Shown in pieces: positions 26,298 through 35,105 of a DNA stretch of 64,000 nt; position 1 is the first letter of the stretch; each line of letters begins with the position of its first letter. Made by a program: the position numbers and the translations under genes. Origin of the DNA: Chitinophagaceae bacterium C216 (GTDB lineage Bacteria; Bacteroidota; Bacteroidia; Chitinophagales; Chitinophagaceae); NCBI GenBank assembly GCA_028485475.2, contig CP144143.1:496001-560000 (forward strand), read 5' to 3'. The notes below the pieces were generated by a model. The model searched no databases. It saw only the letters and a list, made by a program, of their open reading frames with translations, and was not told the origin of the DNA.

Positions 26298-28145
26298 TTG
26301 TCTGACAAAATCGTTTTATTACCCGATAATATTGCCAATCAAATCGCTGCCGGCGAGGTGATTCAACGCCCTGCCAGTGCAGTAAAAGAGCTATTGGAGA
26401 ATGCTGTAGATGCAGGCGCTACGGAAATAAAGCTGATTGTATCCGAAGCCGGCAAAACCTTATTGCAGGTTATTGACAATGGTTGCGGCATGAGCGAAAC
26501 CGATGCTCGTATGTGTTTTGAACGGCATGCTACCTCCAAGATTAAGAACATCGACGATCTGTTTCATATCAAAACAATGGGATTTCGGGGCGAGGCATTG
26601 GCTTCTATTGCAGCCGTAGCTCAAGTTACCCTTAAAACGCGTCGCGAAGAAGACGAGGCCGGTACTTTACTAGAAGTTGAAAACAGCGTGGTACAAAGAC
26701 AGGAACCGGTAGCCACACCCAAAGGCACCAATATTGCCATGAAAAACCTGTTCTTCAATATTCCGGCTCGACGCAACTTTCTAAAAAGCAATGCGGCCGA
26801 AATGCGGCACATTGTAGAGGAGTTTACAAGGGTAGCCATGGCCTTTCCTGAAATTCGGTTTACACTTACTTCTAACGGACAAGAACTGTTTTATCTGGAA
26901 AAAGGCAGCCTGAAGCAGCGTATCGTACAACTGCTAGGTAATAGCTACAATGCCAAACTGGTGGCTGTAAACGAAGAAACAGACTATATGAATATTCACG
27001 GTTTTGTGGGCAAACCCGAAACCGCTAAAAAGACACGGGGCGATCAATATTTCTTCGTCAACAACCGCTTCATCAAAAGTGCTTATTTGAATCATGCGGT
27101 GATGTCGGCCTATCAGGAAATGATTCCGGCAGACAGTTTTCCCATGTATGTGCTGTTTATCGATATTGATCCTAGTCAGGTAGATGTAAACGTGCATCCG
27201 ACCAAACAGGAAATAAAATTTGAGGACGAAAAAATTGTATACGCCTTTGTGCAAGCAGCCGTAAAACATGCGCTAGCACAGTTCAGTATCACGCCTACGC
27301 TTGATTTTGATCTAGACGCCTCTATTCAGCAACTACCTTCGGTATCACAACCTTTTACACAGGACAAAAAAGAAATCGTCACAACTTCGCCGCTTTATAA
27401 AGGGTTTACGCAAAAAAATCAGGCTCATTTTATCGACAGACCTTCCGCCTCGGAGCTAAAGCACTGGAAAGATTTTTACGAGCCTATTCAAAAAAAGCCT
27501 GTTTTTTTCGACCATCAAGAAGAAAACTCCGCACCCACATTCATCAGCCCCCCAATTAGTTCGGGTTTTACTGTGGATGAAAATACGGAATTGGCACAAG
27601 TACTACAGTCGTATATCCTTTTTCCCACCACGGAAAGCTTTTTGCTGGTAAATCAGCAAGCAGCACATGAAAGAGTATTGTACGAACAGATGAGTCTAGC
27701 CTCGGAGCAGCAACCCATTACGGTACAAAGGAGTATGTTTCCTATCACATTGGATATTACGCCCAGCGATGCCGTCATTCTCAACGAATTGCTGCCACAT
27801 TTCAAAATTTTGGGTTATCTTATAGAGCCGTTTGGGAAAAATAGTTTTGTAATCCAAGGTACCCCTGCCGACTTGGAGCCGGGCCAAGAAAAACAGATTA
27901 TCGATTTTACCATCGAGCAATACAAACATTTCAACAGTGAGCTTAAACTCAGCCAAAGAGAAAAACTGATTCGCTCGCTGGCCCGACAACGTGCTGTAAA
28001 AACCGGTACCCGACTTACCGAACAGGAAATGAGACAATTACTAAAAAATCTTTTTGCCTGCTCTGTATACAATATTGCTCCTAATGGCAATCCCATTTAT
28101 CTGGAGTTTAAAAAAGAACAGATAGAACGCATGTTTGGGCGCTAA
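26298..28145 (+). CDS. mutL: DNA mismatch repair protein MutL
   Basis: Mismatch-repair ATPase that links MutS to strand removal. The GHKL ATPase motifs are clear: ELLENAVDAGA, DNGCGM, and GFRGEALASIAAV. A transducer domain follows, with VNVHPTKQEI. I start it at the UUG giving (M)SDKIVLLPDNIANQIAAGE, the invariant family N-terminus; no ATG lies near, and a UUG at 26232 would add 22 unrelated residues. In the C-terminal dimerisation domain the endonuclease motif DQHA(x)2E(x)4E reads NQQAAHERVLYE (about 27651-27686), so two metal-ligand positions are changed. It is probably nicking-deficient unless other residues compensate. Confidence 0.95.
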   Translation: MSDKIVLLPDNIANQIAAGEVIQRPASAVKELLENAVDAGATEIKLIVSEAGKTLLQVIDNGCGMSETDARMCFERHATSKIKNIDDLFHIKTMGFRGEALASIAAVAQVTLKTRREEDEAGTLLEVENSVVQRQEPVATPKGTNIAMKNLFFNIPARRNFLKSNAAEMRHIVEEFTRVAMAFPEIRFTLTSNGQELFYLEKGSLKQRIVQLLGNSYNAKLVAVNEETDYMNIHGFVGKPETAKKTRGDQYFFVNNRFIKSAYLNHAVMSAYQEMIPADSFPMYVLFIDIDPSQVDVNVHPTKQEIKFEDEKIVYAFVQAAVKHALAQFSITPTLDFDLDASIQQLPSVSQPFTQDKKEIVTTSPLYKGFTQKNQAHFIDRPSASELKHWKDFYEPIQKKPVFFDHQEENSAPTFISPPISSGFTVDENTELAQVLQSYILFPTTESFLLVNQQAAHERVLYEQMSLASEQQPITVQRSMFPITLDITPSDAVILNELLPHFKILGYLIEPFGKNSFVIQGTPADLEPGQEKQIIDFTIEQYKHFNSELKLSQREKLIRSLARQRAVKTGTRLTEQEMRQLLKNLFACSVYNIAPNGNPIYLEFKKEQIERMFGR

Positions 28146-28235
28146 TGTCTATTTTAGCTGCTTCGGACAAAAAAATTAGTAATTGGTGTAGCAATTATTA
28201 AAATCAATATATTAGCAGCGATAATGATACTATAG

Positions 28236-29018
28236 ATGCAATACGAAATAAAACAACACGACAAATTCAGTTTTATTGAGGAAGGAGAAGGACAACCCCT
28301 CGTGTTGTTGCATGGTCTTTTTGGTGCATTGAGCAACTTTACCGAGCTTATTCATTTCTTTAAGCGTTATAATAAGGTAGTTGTTCCAATGCTTCCGCTG
28401 TTGGATATGGATATTTTGCATACCAGCGTAAGCGGATTAGCCAAGTATCTGCACAAGTTTATCGAACTGAGGGACTATAAAAATATTCATCTACTAGGTA
28501 ACTCATTGGGCGGCCACGTAGGGCTAGTATACCTGTTGAAATACGAAAACAAAAATCGTGTGAAAACGGTAACCCTTACAGGTAGCTCAGGACTCTTTGA
28601 AAGTGCCATGGGGGATAGCTACCCCAAAAGAGGCGATAGGGAATATATTCGCAAAAAAACAGAGTATACTTTCTATGACCCGGCTATGGCTACCGAAGAG
28701 TTGGTAGACGAGGTTTTTTCCATCACCAACAATCGCCTCAAGGTTATCAAGATTATTGCACTAGCCAAAAGTGCTATCCGCAACAATCTTGAAAAGGAAT
28801 TACAAAATATTCAAATTCCGGCCCTATTGATATGGGGAAAAAACGACAATGTAACGCCTCCCTTTGTAGCCGAGGAGTTTCATAAGTTGTTGCCCAATAG
28901 CGAACTGCATTTTATAGACAAATGTGGCCACGCCCCCATGATGGAAGTTCCCGACGAATTCAACCGGATATTATTTAATTTCCTAAAAAAACACTCCGCG
29001 ATTGCAACAGAAGCCTGA
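28236..29018 (+). CDS. Alpha/beta-fold hydrolase
   Basis: 260-residue soluble esterase-like hydrolase. The oxyanion-hole segment is LLHGLFGALSNF (about residues 24-35). The nucleophile elbow GNSLGG lies near residue 89, the acid is in IWGKNDNVTPP, and the His in DKCGHAPMMEVP near residue 240, giving a full Ser-Asp-His triad. There is no signal peptide. It resembles the MhpC/BioH-type group; no substrate can be assigned. It is the first of four plus-strand genes (hydrolase, CBS protein, Omp85-like protein, NAD kinase) with short gaps. Confidence 0.9.
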   Translation: MQYEIKQHDKFSFIEEGEGQPLVLLHGLFGALSNFTELIHFFKRYNKVVVPMLPLLDMDILHTSVSGLAKYLHKFIELRDYKNIHLLGNSLGGHVGLVYLLKYENKNRVKTVTLTGSSGLFESAMGDSYPKRGDREYIRKKTEYTFYDPAMATEELVDEVFSITNNRLKVIKIIALAKSAIRNNLEKELQNIQIPALLIWGKNDNVTPPFVAEEFHKLLPNSELHFIDKCGHAPMMEVPDEFNRILFNFLKKHSAIATEA

Positions 29019-29048
29019 AGATTTTAGTCTTATAATAAAAAAGGCACT

Positions 29049-29708
29049 ATGTTAGTAAATAATTTATCCTACGAACAACTACCTCAGATCCGGTTGTCTG
29101 ACAGGGTAGATTATGTTCTGGAACAAATGTACCAATGCCATGTACAGGAACTTCCGGTGGTGGAAAATGAGGAGTTCGTAGGATTGATACGCGAGGAAAC
29201 CCTACTGAACGCCGATGAAACCCAGATCATTAAGGATATCGCACACAAACTCATCCAAATATCCATTAATGTCAATGACCATCTGTTAAAAGCCGTGTCA
29301 TTGGCAGTAACGTCACACCTGAGCATCCTGCCGGTTACTGATGTAGACCATCATTTTAAAGGGGTTGTAGAATCTTCCAAACTACTAGCAGAAGTTGCCG
29401 GATTTATGGAACTGGAAGAGCCCGGCGCACTTATTGTTCTGGAAATTGACTCCATACAATACTCCTTCTCAGAAATTACACGGCTTGTAGAGTCTAACGA
29501 TGCCCAGATTACGCAACTCAACACTACCCGAGATAAGGAAACAGGAAAAATGTTCATTACGCTTAAGGTAAATAAGCTTGAAGTATCGGATATTGTCGCT
29601 ACCTTTCAGCGATACGATTATCAAGTAAAATACTATTTTGGTGAAGAGCTGTATGCCAATGAGCTGAAGAGCAACTATGAGAACTTGATGAGTTATCTCA
29701 ACGTTTAA
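29049..29708 (+). CDS. CBS-domain pair protein
   Basis: 219-residue cytosolic protein. The first half holds two CBS motifs (residues about 8-65 and 75-130: VENEEFVGLIREETLL and HLSILPVTDVDHHFKGVVE) that usually bind adenine nucleotides. The second half (about 135-219) resembles an ACT-like regulatory fold. There is no enzymatic domain. A CBS gene close to NAD kinase and an outer-membrane barrel gene is, from memory, a common Bacteroidota order. Its role is presumably nucleotide sensing, but the target is unknown. Confidence 0.85.
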   Translation: MLVNNLSYEQLPQIRLSDRVDYVLEQMYQCHVQELPVVENEEFVGLIREETLLNADETQIIKDIAHKLIQISINVNDHLLKAVSLAVTSHLSILPVTDVDHHFKGVVESSKLLAEVAGFMELEEPGALIVLEIDSIQYSFSEITRLVESNDAQITQLNTTRDKETGKMFITLKVNKLEVSDIVATFQRYDYQVKYYFGEELYANELKSNYENLMSYLNV

Positions 29709-29748
29709 TGCACCACCAGTAAGTATCACTGAAGATCTGTGAGGTAGC

Positions 29749-31245
29749 ATGCATTTTATTAACATTAAAAAATATTTGTTGTGGCTCTTAATAATTTTCG
29801 GCACCTGTACAACAGTTGTTGCTCAGGAGGATACTACACGCATTGAACACCAGGAAGATATTGAAAGCAATCCTTCTCCCATTGCACCTAACAGCTTTAG
29901 TCTCGACAGTCTAAAAGATATCATTGGCGATAAGCAACTTTACGTTCGTAGTATCATCATCGAGGGCAATAAACGCACACGTCCGGCCATATTACTTCGC
30001 GAGCTACCTTTTAAGGAAGGCGATAGTGTGCGCTTATACCACTTGCCCGAAATCTTTGCGCAGTCCAAAATACAAATCATGAATACCACGCTTTTCCACC
30101 GTGCGGAAGTATTCATAAAAAATGTTGAGGATGCCAATATCGATGTAGGCATTTTTGTAAAGGAAAAATGGTATATCTATCCAATTCCTTATGTAAAACC
30201 TATCGACCGCAACTTGAACGAATGGCTTTTTGAAAACTCAGCCAGTATTCAAAGACTTGATTATGGTATTAAACTGAACTATGATAACCTTACCGGAAAC
30301 AACGACAAACTGCGCTTTTTTCTGATTACCGGTTATACACGACAACTATTACTGAGCTATACTACACCCTATGTAGATAAAGACATGAAATGGGGTGCCA
30401 GCATTAATCTATCGCTTGGGAAAACGCATGAAATCAATGCCACTACTCTTAACGATAAACAGCTATTTATAAAAGATACCGCCGATTATATCCGCAACTT
30501 TTTCAAAGGTACCGTTGAGGCAACCTATCGTCCTGCTTTTTTCACTAAACACTTTTTTGGCTTTGGTTACAATGTGGTGCGAGTGGGAGATTCCGTTCTT
30601 ATCACCAATCCCAATTATTTTAAAAACGGAGCAAAGAAAGTTTGGTATCCGGAGTTTTACTACCGGCTTCTCTACCAAAACTTGGATTATATACCCTACC
30701 CCACCAGCGGTCATGCAGGCGAGTTATTTGTTACAAAGCAAGGAGTAAATTCCAAACACAACCTCTGGCAAATTACGGCTAAGGCGCAAGGCTACTGGCA
30801 TCTGGGATATCGAACCTTTTACAATATTTCAGCATTAGGTACAGTAAAGTTTCCCTTCAAACAACCTTATTATAATTTACCAATTCTGGGCTATAACGAT
30901 ATGAACCTGCGCGGCTATGAACCTTATGTGGTGGACGGTGTAGCCGGAGGACTCGTAAATGTGACGCTTTTCAAACAGCTTACTAATTTCAGTTTTAGTA
31001 TTCCAGCCCTCAGATGGCTTACCGACCGTTTGATCCCATTAAAGATATATGGAAAAGTTTACGGCAATGCCGGTTATGTGTATCATCCCGAACCGGGTGA
31101 TAACAGACTGCCCAATCGATTGTTGCTGGGTGGAGGTGTAGGCTTTGATCTATGGACCGTAAACGACTTTACTTTTAAGTTTGAGTTTTCGTTTAACCAA
31201 TTAGGACAAAACGGGTTATTTTTACATAAGAAGACATTATTTTAA
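29749..31245 (+). CDS. Omp85-family outer-membrane protein (single POTRA plus barrel)
   Basis: Exported 498-residue protein (signal peptide residues 1-25). Residues about 64-140 form one POTRA domain (YVRSIIIEGNKRTRPAIL...LRELPFKEGDSV). The rest is a 16-strand-type BamA/TamA-like barrel with alternating aromatic strands. The PNRLLLGGGVGFDLW and FKFEFSFN end segments suit an outer-membrane barrel, and the last residue is Phe. It is shorter than BamA, which has five POTRA domains, so it is a paralogue with an unknown client rather than the essential insertase. It lies seven bases before nadK. Confidence 0.85.
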   Translation: MHFINIKKYLLWLLIIFGTCTTVVAQEDTTRIEHQEDIESNPSPIAPNSFSLDSLKDIIGDKQLYVRSIIIEGNKRTRPAILLRELPFKEGDSVRLYHLPEIFAQSKIQIMNTTLFHRAEVFIKNVEDANIDVGIFVKEKWYIYPIPYVKPIDRNLNEWLFENSASIQRLDYGIKLNYDNLTGNNDKLRFFLITGYTRQLLLSYTTPYVDKDMKWGASINLSLGKTHEINATTLNDKQLFIKDTADYIRNFFKGTVEATYRPAFFTKHFFGFGYNVVRVGDSVLITNPNYFKNGAKKVWYPEFYYRLLYQNLDYIPYPTSGHAGELFVTKQGVNSKHNLWQITAKAQGYWHLGYRTFYNISALGTVKFPFKQPYYNLPILGYNDMNLRGYEPYVVDGVAGGLVNVTLFKQLTNFSFSIPALRWLTDRLIPLKIYGKVYGNAGYVYHPEPGDNRLPNRLLLGGGVGFDLWTVNDFTFKFEFSFNQLGQNGLFLHKKTLF

Positions 31246-31252
31246 TCAAGGA

Positions 31253-32140
31253 ATGAAAGTAGCGGTATACAGCAGAGGCATCGCCCCCTCTACATACGAG
31301 GATGTTAAAACATTCTTCGAAGAACTGAGGCATTACAAACTCAAGTATGTGCTTTATAAACCCCTGTATGAAGAACTAAAAGAGCCTTTGAACCTGAGCG
31401 ACCGCACACCTACTTTTACCGTATCGGAAGACCTTGACAGTGATGTGGAGTTTATTATAGGACTGGGAGGAGACGGTACTTTACTAGATACCATCACGCT
31501 GATTAAGGATAAACCCATTTCGATAATGGGAATTAACTTTGGCAGATTGGGCTTCCTCTCTAGCATAGGACGCGATAATCTGGCCCTTGCTATAAAAGCG
31601 CTGGCGCTTCGCACTTATATCAGTGAAAAAAGAACACTCATACATGTAGATGCAGATGTCCCCATTTTTGGCGATATCCCCTTTGGTCTCAACGAATTTG
31701 CCATTCACAAACGCGATACTGCATCAATGCTGAAAATTCACACTTACATCAATGGTGAGCTGCTCAATACATATTGGGCCGACGGCATCATTGTATCTAC
31801 GCCTACGGGCTCTACAGGTTACTCATTAAGTTGTGGTGGACCTATTGTGTTTCCAGACTCTGAAAACTTTGTCATCACACCTGTAGCCCCACACCACCTC
31901 AATGTGCGCTCGCTGGTAGTGAACGATAACAGTATTATTTCTTTTGAAATCGAGAGCCGATGGGACGAAATTATCTGTGCGCTGGATTCTCGTAAAGAAA
32001 TTATTTCCAAAAACGTTTCTCTAGCCGTACGAAAAGAAAAGTTCTCCGTAAATCTGATTCGCTTAAGTGAGAACAATTTCTTGCATACCATTCAAACCAA
32101 GCTCATCTGGGGACTTGATAGAAGAAACCCTTATCCCTAA
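31253..32140 (+). CDS. nadK: NAD kinase
   Basis: Phosphorylates NAD+ to NADP+. The nucleotide-binding GGDGT is at residues 72-76, NFGRLGFLS follows near 97, and the substrate-site signature TPTGSTGYSLSCGGPI lies near residue 182. Length 295 is typical. It ends the hydrolase-CBS-Omp85-nadK run and converges on the small His-rich gene. Confidence 0.97.
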   Translation: MKVAVYSRGIAPSTYEDVKTFFEELRHYKLKYVLYKPLYEELKEPLNLSDRTPTFTVSEDLDSDVEFIIGLGGDGTLLDTITLIKDKPISIMGINFGRLGFLSSIGRDNLALAIKALALRTYISEKRTLIHVDADVPIFGDIPFGLNEFAIHKRDTASMLKIHTYINGELLNTYWADGIIVSTPTGSTGYSLSCGGPIVFPDSENFVITPVAPHHLNVRSLVVNDNSIISFEIESRWDEIICALDSRKEIISKNVSLAVRKEKFSVNLIRLSENNFLHTIQTKLIWGLDRRNPYP

Positions 32141-32159
32141 TTTGTCCAGCATCAGTTTT

Positions 32160-32426
32160 TTACAGCACTATGGGAGGTAGATTAATAACTACTACCCTTT
32201 GGGGATGGGTGCGATAATACTTGTTGGAATAATAGTGCGGATGTGGAGGATGCACTTTTCTTTTTATATGATGCTTATGCGCCTTCGCTATCTTTTTATG
32301 ATGTTTGTGAATCACCTTGTGCGGATGTGGAGGATGAGGCGGCAAGGGAGGTCTTACTTGCGAAAATGCATCACTATAAATCAGCGTAAACAATACAACC
32401 GATGCGATTACTATAAGTTTTTTCAT
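32160..32426 (-). CDS. Small secreted histidine/proline-rich protein
   Basis: 88-residue exported peptide. I start it at the ATG giving MKKLIVIASVV, which yields a clean signal peptide ending near FSQ; an ATG 18 bases upstream adds six residues. The mature part is dominated by His, Lys and Pro (PPHPPHPHK, HKHHKKIAKAHKHHIK, VHPPHPHYY), a composition that can bind transition metals such as Zn, Ni or Cu. It ends in a short hydrophobic VVVINLPPIVL. The HPPHPH block occurs twice, encoded by an 18-base direct repeat. No family known; role inferred only from composition. Confidence 0.6.
   Translation of the reverse strand: MKKLIVIASVVLFTLIYSDAFSQVRPPLPPHPPHPHKVIHKHHKKIAKAHKHHIKRKVHPPHPHYYSNKYYRTHPQRVVVINLPPIVL
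32235..32252. repeat. 18-base direct repeat, copy 1
   Basis: GTGCGGATGTGGAGGATG, identical to 32319-32336. It encodes the second HPPHPH block of the His-rich protein on the minus strand. Confidence 0.85.
32319..32336. repeat. 18-base direct repeat, copy 2
   Basis: Identical to 32235-32252. It encodes the first HPPHPH block. Recombination between copies would delete 84 bases in frame (28 codons). Confidence 0.85.
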
Positions 32427-32559
32427 ACCGATAAATTTTACCAATCAACTAATAAATGTTTTATCCTTCCTACTTATAGACAGGTATAATTATCTGTATG
32501 GTTGCATTGTATATGCCTCCCCATCTGCGTTGGACGGGCATTAGCTGATACTCAAAGAA

Positions 32560-32889
32560 TTATTCGTCTTCTTCATCAGCTTCTTTTTCTTTTTTCTTTT
32601 TCTTAAAAGGACTAGGAGGCTTAGGAGGACCGCTCTTTTTTACAGTCTCACCTTTTTCTTTTGCTTCTTTTTCGGCTACACGTTTTTCATGCTCCGTCTT
32701 CCAAAAATCACGCTGCGCTTCACCGAAACGTCGCATGGCCGATTTTTTCTTCTCATGCCGACTTTCTGGATCTTCCGACTTTTTAGCAGGTTCAGCTTTT
32801 GTTTCTTCGGAGGAAGATTTCTCTGCAGACTGAGCCCACACCGTACTCGTAGCAAAACCTAAGAAGGCAATCATTAAAAATGCTTTCAT
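32560..32889 (-). CDS. Small secreted, highly charged Lys/Glu-rich protein
   Basis: 109-residue protein with a signal peptide (residues 1-20, ending VWAQ). The mature region is almost entirely Lys, Glu, Ser and Pro, is predicted disordered with some helix, and ends in an acidic DEEDE tail after a KKKKKEKE block. Proteins of this kind occur in Bacteroidota, but I know no function. It lies next to another small exported low-complexity gene on the same strand. Confidence 0.6.
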   Translation of the reverse strand: MKAFLMIAFLGFATSTVWAQSAEKSSSEETKAEPAKKSEDPESRHEKKKSAMRRFGEAQRDFWKTEHEKRVAEKEAKEKGETVKKSGPPKPPSPFKKKKKEKEADEEDE

Positions 32890-32983
32890 CTTACAGTGTT
32901 TTTAATAGGTAACTAAATACGACAATCTTTTCCACTTCAAATATTTTGCCTAAATACCCTAAAACCTAAAGCTGTCCGAAATT

Positions 32984-33604
32984 TTACTCGAAAAAACTTA
33001 ATTGAGATGGTGTAATACGAAAACTTTTGCGATGATGAATGGAGAGCCCGTTGTCTTCTATGGCTTTTCGGTGCTCGGCAGTACCGTATCCTTTATTGGC
33101 GTACCAGTTGTACTGCGGAAATTGCTCGTGCAGTTGGCACATATATGCATCTCTATAGGTTTTAGCTAAAATACTGGCTGCTGCTATATGCGCATAGCGG
33201 CCATCGCCTTTCACAATACACTGATGTGGAATGTTTTGATAGGAGATAAAATAATTACCATCCACCGAAATAAATTCAGGGCGTATATGTAGTCCGTCTA
33301 ATGCCAGATGCATGGCTTTTTGAGATGCTTTAAGGATATTAATACTATCAATTTCATCTACATCTACCATGGCCACACTGTAGGACAGCGCATGTTCTTC
33401 TATATAAGTTTTCAGCGTTTCTCGCACCTTCGCTGATACTTGTTTGCTATCGTTTAGCAATGGATGATAAAAATCTTCGGGTAAAATAACTGCAGCTGCA
33501 AATACAGGTCCGGCGTAGCAGCCCCTACCCGCCTCATCACATCCGGCGTCGAGTACTCCTTGTTGATAACGGTTGGGCAATGTTACACCTGCATTCTTTT
33601 TCAT
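32984..33604 (-). CDS. rnhB: Ribonuclease HII
   Basis: Cleaves RNA in RNA-DNA hybrids and at single misincorporated ribonucleotides. The metal site motif DEAGRG lies at residues 23-28, followed by GPVFAAAVIL; the later Asp residues fall in VDVDEID and the AHIAAASILAKTYRD helix, all typical for RnhB. Length 206 is normal. Its ATG overlaps the lipid kinase stop by four bases (ATGA), so the two are translationally coupled. Confidence 0.96.
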   Translation of the reverse strand: MKKNAGVTLPNRYQQGVLDAGCDEAGRGCYAGPVFAAAVILPEDFYHPLLNDSKQVSAKVRETLKTYIEEHALSYSVAMVDVDEIDSINILKASQKAMHLALDGLHIRPEFISVDGNYFISYQNIPHQCIVKGDGRYAHIAAASILAKTYRDAYMCQLHEQFPQYNWYANKGYGTAEHRKAIEDNGLSIHHRKSFRITPSQLSFFE

Positions 33605-34512
33605 ATAGATTTTTTTCCTACGAGCAATTTAAAACAATCGGGCTGTATAACCACATGCAATTTGTATTGCGTTTCCGCAGGATCACCATCAATATGCACC
33701 GGCGCATTATCGATATTCTCTATCGTTAATTCATCCGTCTGAAAATAAATCACGCCTTTGTTGGCATCGATACTTTCTTTCGCCTGTAAAGAATTTAGCC
33801 CACCAACCTGTTTAATCGTATTGTACAACAGCGTAAACTTAGGCTGGTCAGTAACGATAACGACGTCCAGCAAGCCATCGCTGAGCGATGCTTTAGGAGC
33901 AATGGTAAAATTATTGCCAAACTGATTACTGTTAGCGATACTGATAAAATAGGCACTGGTAGAAAAACTCTTATTCTTAAGCTTAATCTTAAACGAATAG
34001 GCTTTAGCTGAAAAAAAATTGGTAAATATTTTTTTTATGTACGTTGTAAGTCCGCGCTGATTGGCTTTTGCAAAATCATGCGCTACCTGTGCATCGAAGC
34101 CAATGCCGCATAACATGCAAGCAAAATGCTTGTTCACCCGGAAGCCATCCACACGATGGGCCTGATTATTAAAAATCACATCCAGTGCTTTGTGTGGCGT
34201 TTTAGGAATGCCGGCACTAAAAGCCAATCCGTTTCCCGAACCGCATGGGATGACACCAAACTGAATGGGCAAATGCATCAGACTATCAACCACCTGACTT
34301 ACAGTTCCGTCTCCTCCTACAATGACGACATCGGTAATACCTTCTTCAATTATTATCTGCTCGATATAAGAATAATCCCCGCTGGCTACCGAAGGCATAA
34401 ATTGAAAATCGATGCCTGCCTTTGCCGTTTCCTTCGCAATGATGTTTTGAACACGTTGTTTTGAACGTGTACCCGAAATCGGATTGATGATATATATAAT
34501 CTTACGATGCAC
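33601..34512 (-). CDS. Diacylglycerol kinase-family lipid kinase (YegS/DgkB type)
   Basis: Phosphorylates a lipid alcohol such as diacylglycerol or a sphingoid base. N-terminal IINPISG, GGDGTVSQVV (about residues 70-79) and PCGSGNGLA (about 95-103) are the nucleotide-binding motifs of the family. GDG-like and VHIDGD motifs near the C-terminus complete it. The start codon is GTG, and a TAnnTTTG box lies only five bases before it, so the transcript may be leaderless. Chitinophagaceae make sphingolipids, so a sphingoid substrate is possible, but nothing in the sequence decides it. Confidence 0.9.
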   Translation of the reverse strand: MHRKIIYIINPISGTRSKQRVQNIIAKETAKAGIDFQFMPSVASGDYSYIEQIIIEEGITDVVIVGGDGTVSQVVDSLMHLPIQFGVIPCGSGNGLAFSAGIPKTPHKALDVIFNNQAHRVDGFRVNKHFACMLCGIGFDAQVAHDFAKANQRGLTTYIKKIFTNFFSAKAYSFKIKLKNKSFSTSAYFISIANSNQFGNNFTIAPKASLSDGLLDVVIVTDQPKFTLLYNTIKQVGGLNSLQAKESIDANKGVIYFQTDELTIENIDNAPVHIDGDPAETQYKLHVVIQPDCFKLLVGKKSI

Positions 34513-34516
34513 GGTG

Positions 34517-34524
34517 CAAATGTA
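34517..34524 (-). promoter_or_regulatory. -7 promoter box of the lipid kinase/rnhB operon
   Basis: TACATTTG on the minus strand matches TAnnTTTG exactly and ends five bases before the GTG start, implying a leaderless or nearly leaderless mRNA. Confidence 0.35.
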
Positions 34525-34648
34525 TTTTATATTCGATATATATGTGGAGCTCGTTTACGTGGGCACACGTTTGTTCTTTTAATGTGAAAAGATGAATATC
34601 AAATCATTCAGCGATAGTATTTATCTTTATACTCTAAAACTAAGTTAA

Positions 34649-34999
34649 ATGAACTTCATTTTAAAAGTGCTGATTACCGGGGTTATAGCATATTTGCTGC
34701 AGGGTATTTTGAGCGGCGTGCATTTCAAAGACATGAAAACAGCAGCACTTTTTGCGCTGGTTTTGGCACTCTTGAATGCTGTTGTAAAGCCCATTCTAGT
34801 AATTTTAACCATTCCGGTGACGATGATTACGCTGGGGTTATTTTTACTAGTAATTAATGCATTAATGGTAATGCTAGCAGAAAGTTTTTTTAATGGAGCT
34901 CAGGTAGATGGATTTTGGTGGGCACTGGCATTCAGTATTTTACTATCGATAGGCTCCTCCATCTTATATTCGCTTTTGGGAGGTGGTTCTAAAAATTAA
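34649..34999 (+). CDS. Phage-holin-4-superfamily membrane protein
   Basis: 116-residue integral membrane protein of the Pfam phage_holin_4_2 (YvlD-like) family. It has four membrane segments with conserved ALLNAVVKPILVILTIPVTMITLGLF. Despite the family name, these are chromosomal proteins of unknown function, and no phage gene is nearby. It is monocistronic, followed by a terminator that overlaps the end of the convergent fur-family gene. Confidence 0.88.
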   Translation: MNFILKVLITGVIAYLLQGILSGVHFKDMKTAALFALVLALLNAVVKPILVILTIPVTMITLGLFLLVINALMVMLAESFFNGAQVDGFWWALAFSILLSIGSSILYSLLGGGSKN

Positions 35000-35072
35000 C
35001 AAAAGGCTGCTGAAAATTTTTGGCAGTCATTCTAAAATATTCTAGCTTGCAAACAGTCAAAACATTAATCAG

Positions 35073-35105
35073 AAGTCTTGATGTTTCTACATCAGGGCTT
35101 TTTTA
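35073..35105 (+). terminator. Rho-independent terminator of the holin-like gene
   Basis: An 11-bp stem with some G.T pairs (35073-35083 with 35090-35100) and a six-base loop is followed by a T run. It overlaps the last codons of the convergent Fur-family gene. Confidence 0.7.

Noticed and set aside
32160-32489. Plus-strand 96-codon open frame over the His-rich gene
   Set aside because: The minus strand has a clean signal peptide and ordered His/Pro repeats; the plus-strand frame is Met/Arg-rich noise from the repeat.
34649-34999. Prophage holin
   Set aside because: Belongs to the phage_holin_4_2 family of ordinary chromosomal membrane proteins; no phage genes nearby.
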